The notes beneath the pieces are model-generated. The model was not told where the DNA came from. It ran no database searches and saw nothing but the letters and a program-made list of their open reading frames with translations. DNA of 64,000 nt, from contig NZ_VRTT01000002.1 in NCBI RefSeq assembly GCF_008017805.1, forward strand, positions 62,001 to 126,000. Direction: 5' to 3'. Made by a program: the position numbers and the translations under genes. Shown one piece after another: positions 62,136-64,000 of this stretch. This DNA is from Paenibacillus sp. N3.4 (lineage in GTDB: Bacteria; Bacillota; Bacilli; Paenibacillales; NBRC-103111). Numbering within the stretch: position 1 is the stretch's first letter; the number at the start of each line of letters is the position of its first letter.

Positions 62136-62490
62136 ATCAAAACTCCTTATCTGGATGAATAGTTAAATTGTACCATTACTTTTGTCTCAATTGGTAAAAT
62201 TTTGTTATGCCATATCTTAATGATCTAATTCTTATTCCCCACCCTTCAACCAATAGATACACCTAATGCAATTCACCATACGTAAAAGAAGCCCAGAGCA
62301 AGGTTTCTGGGCTTCAGGCATAGCGTATAATGTTCAACTAACACAGCGGCTTAGATAAAATTAGGTATTTATGTAAGATTCTCACTTAAACAAGGAACAA
62401 GCACAAGCACATAATACCCCCAATCATTTGCTTGCTAATACACAATTAAGTATAGATGGGCAACCTGCGTTTATCAGTTACCCCGCTTAT
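62136..62490. other. 355 bp gap with one hairpin
   Basis: I see no gene. The inverted repeat GAAGCCCAGA ... TCTGGGCTTC at 62287-62314 has a short T-run on the minus strand and is a likely terminator of the 62491 gene. Confidence 0.6.
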
Positions 62491-62784
62491 TCATTCGCTA
62501 TTATTTTCTTGTTGTTTATTGCTCTTAATACTCTCTTCTCTTATAAGAAGCCACTTCATAAGAATATTAGCAACAGGCACAGCTATACCCACTGAAAACA
62601 TAACTACTGCAACCCATATTAAAGTTTCTGTAAAACTTTCCATTCTATGCGGAACAAATAAATGATATATGCTTATTAACGATTTAGAGAATACTCCAAT
62701 TAATACCAATATGATTAAGTTCCTTATTAAAATAACTGTTGTACGTATCCTAGTGGAGATTTTCAATTCAATTTTCTCCTTCAT
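62491..62784 (-). CDS. Small membrane protein
   Basis: A 97-residue protein with two or three hydrophobic segments (TVILIRNLIILVLIGVFSKS and LIWVAVVMFSVGIAVPVANI). The start at 62784 (KEKIELK) lacks a strong site. Function unknown. Confidence 0.5.
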   Translation of the reverse strand: MKEKIELKISTRIRTTVILIRNLIILVLIGVFSKSLISIYHLFVPHRMESFTETLIWVAVVMFSVGIAVPVANILMKWLLIREESIKSNKQQENNSE

Positions 62785-62840
62785 TGACTTACTTATACAT
62801 GTATGTCCAGTGTTTCGCAATTAAATCTCATGCATAAGTC

Positions 62841-63852
62841 TTAATGGACAAACGTTTTCTTTACCCTCTTTGACATTAGGAAGTAGCATACCCATAGCCC
62901 AATCCAAATTAATCTTACTGATACACCTGTCATAAGAGAACTTTGAACAGCACTCTCATATGACATAAAGAAATTAACACAAAACGGAATGAAATTAACA
63001 ATTTCCAAGCCCACAATAATCTTTGGAACATACTTTTTCTTTGCTCATAATCAATGTTAAAGTAGCTATCAGACAAATTAAATGAATTAGGTTGTATGAA
63101 GTTAAAAATATTAGTTGTTTCGTCCATTCAACATTCGATATGCCTACTCTGATAATTAGATAATACGAATAACAGATAAAGAATATAGAGATTATGCATG
63201 TTGCATTGTAAAATAGTAGCCATCCTCTTAGTGGTATTGAATCAATGCTATCCTCACTATTAGATTCAAATTCCACAATTTCATTTTCACATTCAGGACA
63301 ATGACTTACTCCATATTCTATCGTACTCTCACACCAAGGGCATACAACAATTCGATCTTCTTTCACTTTATTACCACTTTCTATTACAGCATCTTCAATA
63401 ACTAAATCCTTGAGTATCAGAGATACCTCATATTCCATCCTAGGAAATTCTTCACTTAGCCATAACTGTCCATTTTTTGTTGGTGCATACATGACTTTTA
63501 TAGTATCCTTATAATGGTTCACCCATCCCATAATTCCTTCTACATCACTAATTCCTAAGAAATAAAGTGGTTCTACTGCTTTTACTAGTAATGGTTGAAT
63601 GATTGGGGTTTTATAGTATGCTATTGATGACAGGAAAGAAAAATATCCTTGAGCAGCTGCTTCACAAGTTTGACTTGGTGTCCAGTTCATAAACTCCTCA
63701 ATTATTTCAGCATCACTTAATATTGAAACTCCCAATTCAATTTCTTTCTGTATGAGTAATATGTCCTGAGATTTTATTATTTTTATGCACTCCTCACAAA
63801 TAAGGCTTTCCTTCCATTGCTTATTAAGACCTATCCTTTCCAAGCAATTCAA
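62841..63852 (-). pseudogene. Zinc-ribbon DUF2569 membrane protein with a frameshift
   Basis: An N-terminal soluble region of about 165 residues precedes a zinc ribbon (CPWCESTIEYGVSHCPECEN) and a DUF2569-like four-helix domain (PLRGWLLFYNATCIISIFFI). In the stretch after LIMSKEK, five As where four would fit close the frame at CGLGNC. Reading on in the other frame gives YVPKIIVGLEIVNFIPFCVN to YFLMSKRVKKTFVH with a stop at 62841. That is the standard end of this domain. The N-terminus starts at TTG 63852 inside the preceding small gene and may be longer or shorter. Function unknown. Confidence 0.7.
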
Positions 63853-64000
63853 TTACTTTATCAAGCTTCTTACCCATTTCACCATCGTTTTTTCGCTTCC
63901 AATCAAAGTATCTTATGGCACTTATCAACGCAGCAACTAGCAATATTACCAAAAGCAATGAAATCAGTTGCATTAAACCTGTTATTATCGAAAACGAATA
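63824..64000 (-). CDS. Small membrane protein, third copy (runs off the right edge)
   Basis: Partial at its 5' end. The reading IITGLMQLISLLLVILLVAA to KLDKVIELLGKDRS is nearly identical to the intact protein at 50769, with the same stop context. It overlaps the 5' end of the DUF2569 gene by 29 bases, suggesting a joint transcript. The start lies outside the window. Confidence 0.8.
   Translation of the reverse strand, partial: YSFSIITGLMQLISLLLVILLVAALISAIRYFDWKRKNDGEMGKKLDKVIELLGKDRS

Noticed and set aside
1..64000. A CRISPR array.
   Set aside because: No set of short repeats with regular unique spacers is present. The only tandem arrays are the 68 bp and 111 bp duplications, which have no spacers.
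1..64000. tRNA or rRNA genes.
   Set aside because: I saw no cloverleaf with the GGTTCRANNCC T-loop pattern in the right setting and no rRNA-like stretch.

Overview
The window looks like a chromosomal segment of a spore-forming Bacillota, most probably Paenibacillus or a close relative. The reasons are an S4-type rpsD leader, a tyrosyl T-box, ccpA, a divergent acsA/acuA-acuC locus, ylaN next to ftsW-type genes, AGGAGG ribosome-binding sites with many GTG and TTG starts, and a long PBP1 with a fibronectin tail. The genus is an inference from protein resemblance; no rRNA marker is present.

Layout. 0-3 kb is a decaying patch: a LysR gene with a large internal deletion and two broken Gfo/Idh/MocA oxidoreductases. 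3-12 kb holds housekeeping genes: CBS protein, M20 amidohydrolase, YugN, an FtsW-type flippase, Asp23, a Ca2+/H+ antiporter, YlaN, an HPr-like protein, a TVP38 membrane protein and a GGDEF cyclase. 12-25 kb is core: rpsD, tyrS, PBP1, acsA, acuA/acuC, mtnN and ccpA. 25-30 kb is a PTS unit (GlcNAc-type EIICBA, Enzyme I, DJ-1/PfpI protein) followed by a Q/N-rich low-complexity protein. 30-35 kb has a broken FAD protein, a CoA-binding protein, a C39-like peptidase, aroA, a crcB pair, a rhodanese and aroK. 35-42 kb is a LacI-led sugar-acid operon (LacI, LarA-like, gluconokinase, SDR, 6-phosphogluconate dehydrogenase). 42-49 kb is a carbohydrate ABC operon with LacI, a BadF-type kinase and a GH4 glycosidase, with two palindromic operators upstream. 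From about 49.3 kb to the end the DNA is AT-rich accessory material: small membrane proteins, lipoproteins, NUDIX, methyltransferase, an NERD nuclease, truncated genes and two copies of a serine-recombinase remnant that bracket a 6.6 kb island.

The genes fit together mainly as carbon metabolism under CcpA and LacI control: sugar uptake (PTS and ABC), gluconate-type catabolism into the pentose phosphate pathway, and acetate activation with its acetylation/deacetylation control.

Two patterns cut across the annotation. Many genes carry single-base indels in short homopolymers (Gfo2, tyrS, pbp, acuA, mtnN, the FAD protein, gntK, XRE, DUF2569). The defects in acuA and gntK are the same 8-mer, so sequencing error should be excluded before calling pseudogenes. 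The intergenic regions carry repeated structured elements: a dispersed hairpin family (five sites), a triple ~111 bp tandem array with mutually exclusive hairpins, and a 130 bp MITE-like inverted repeat.
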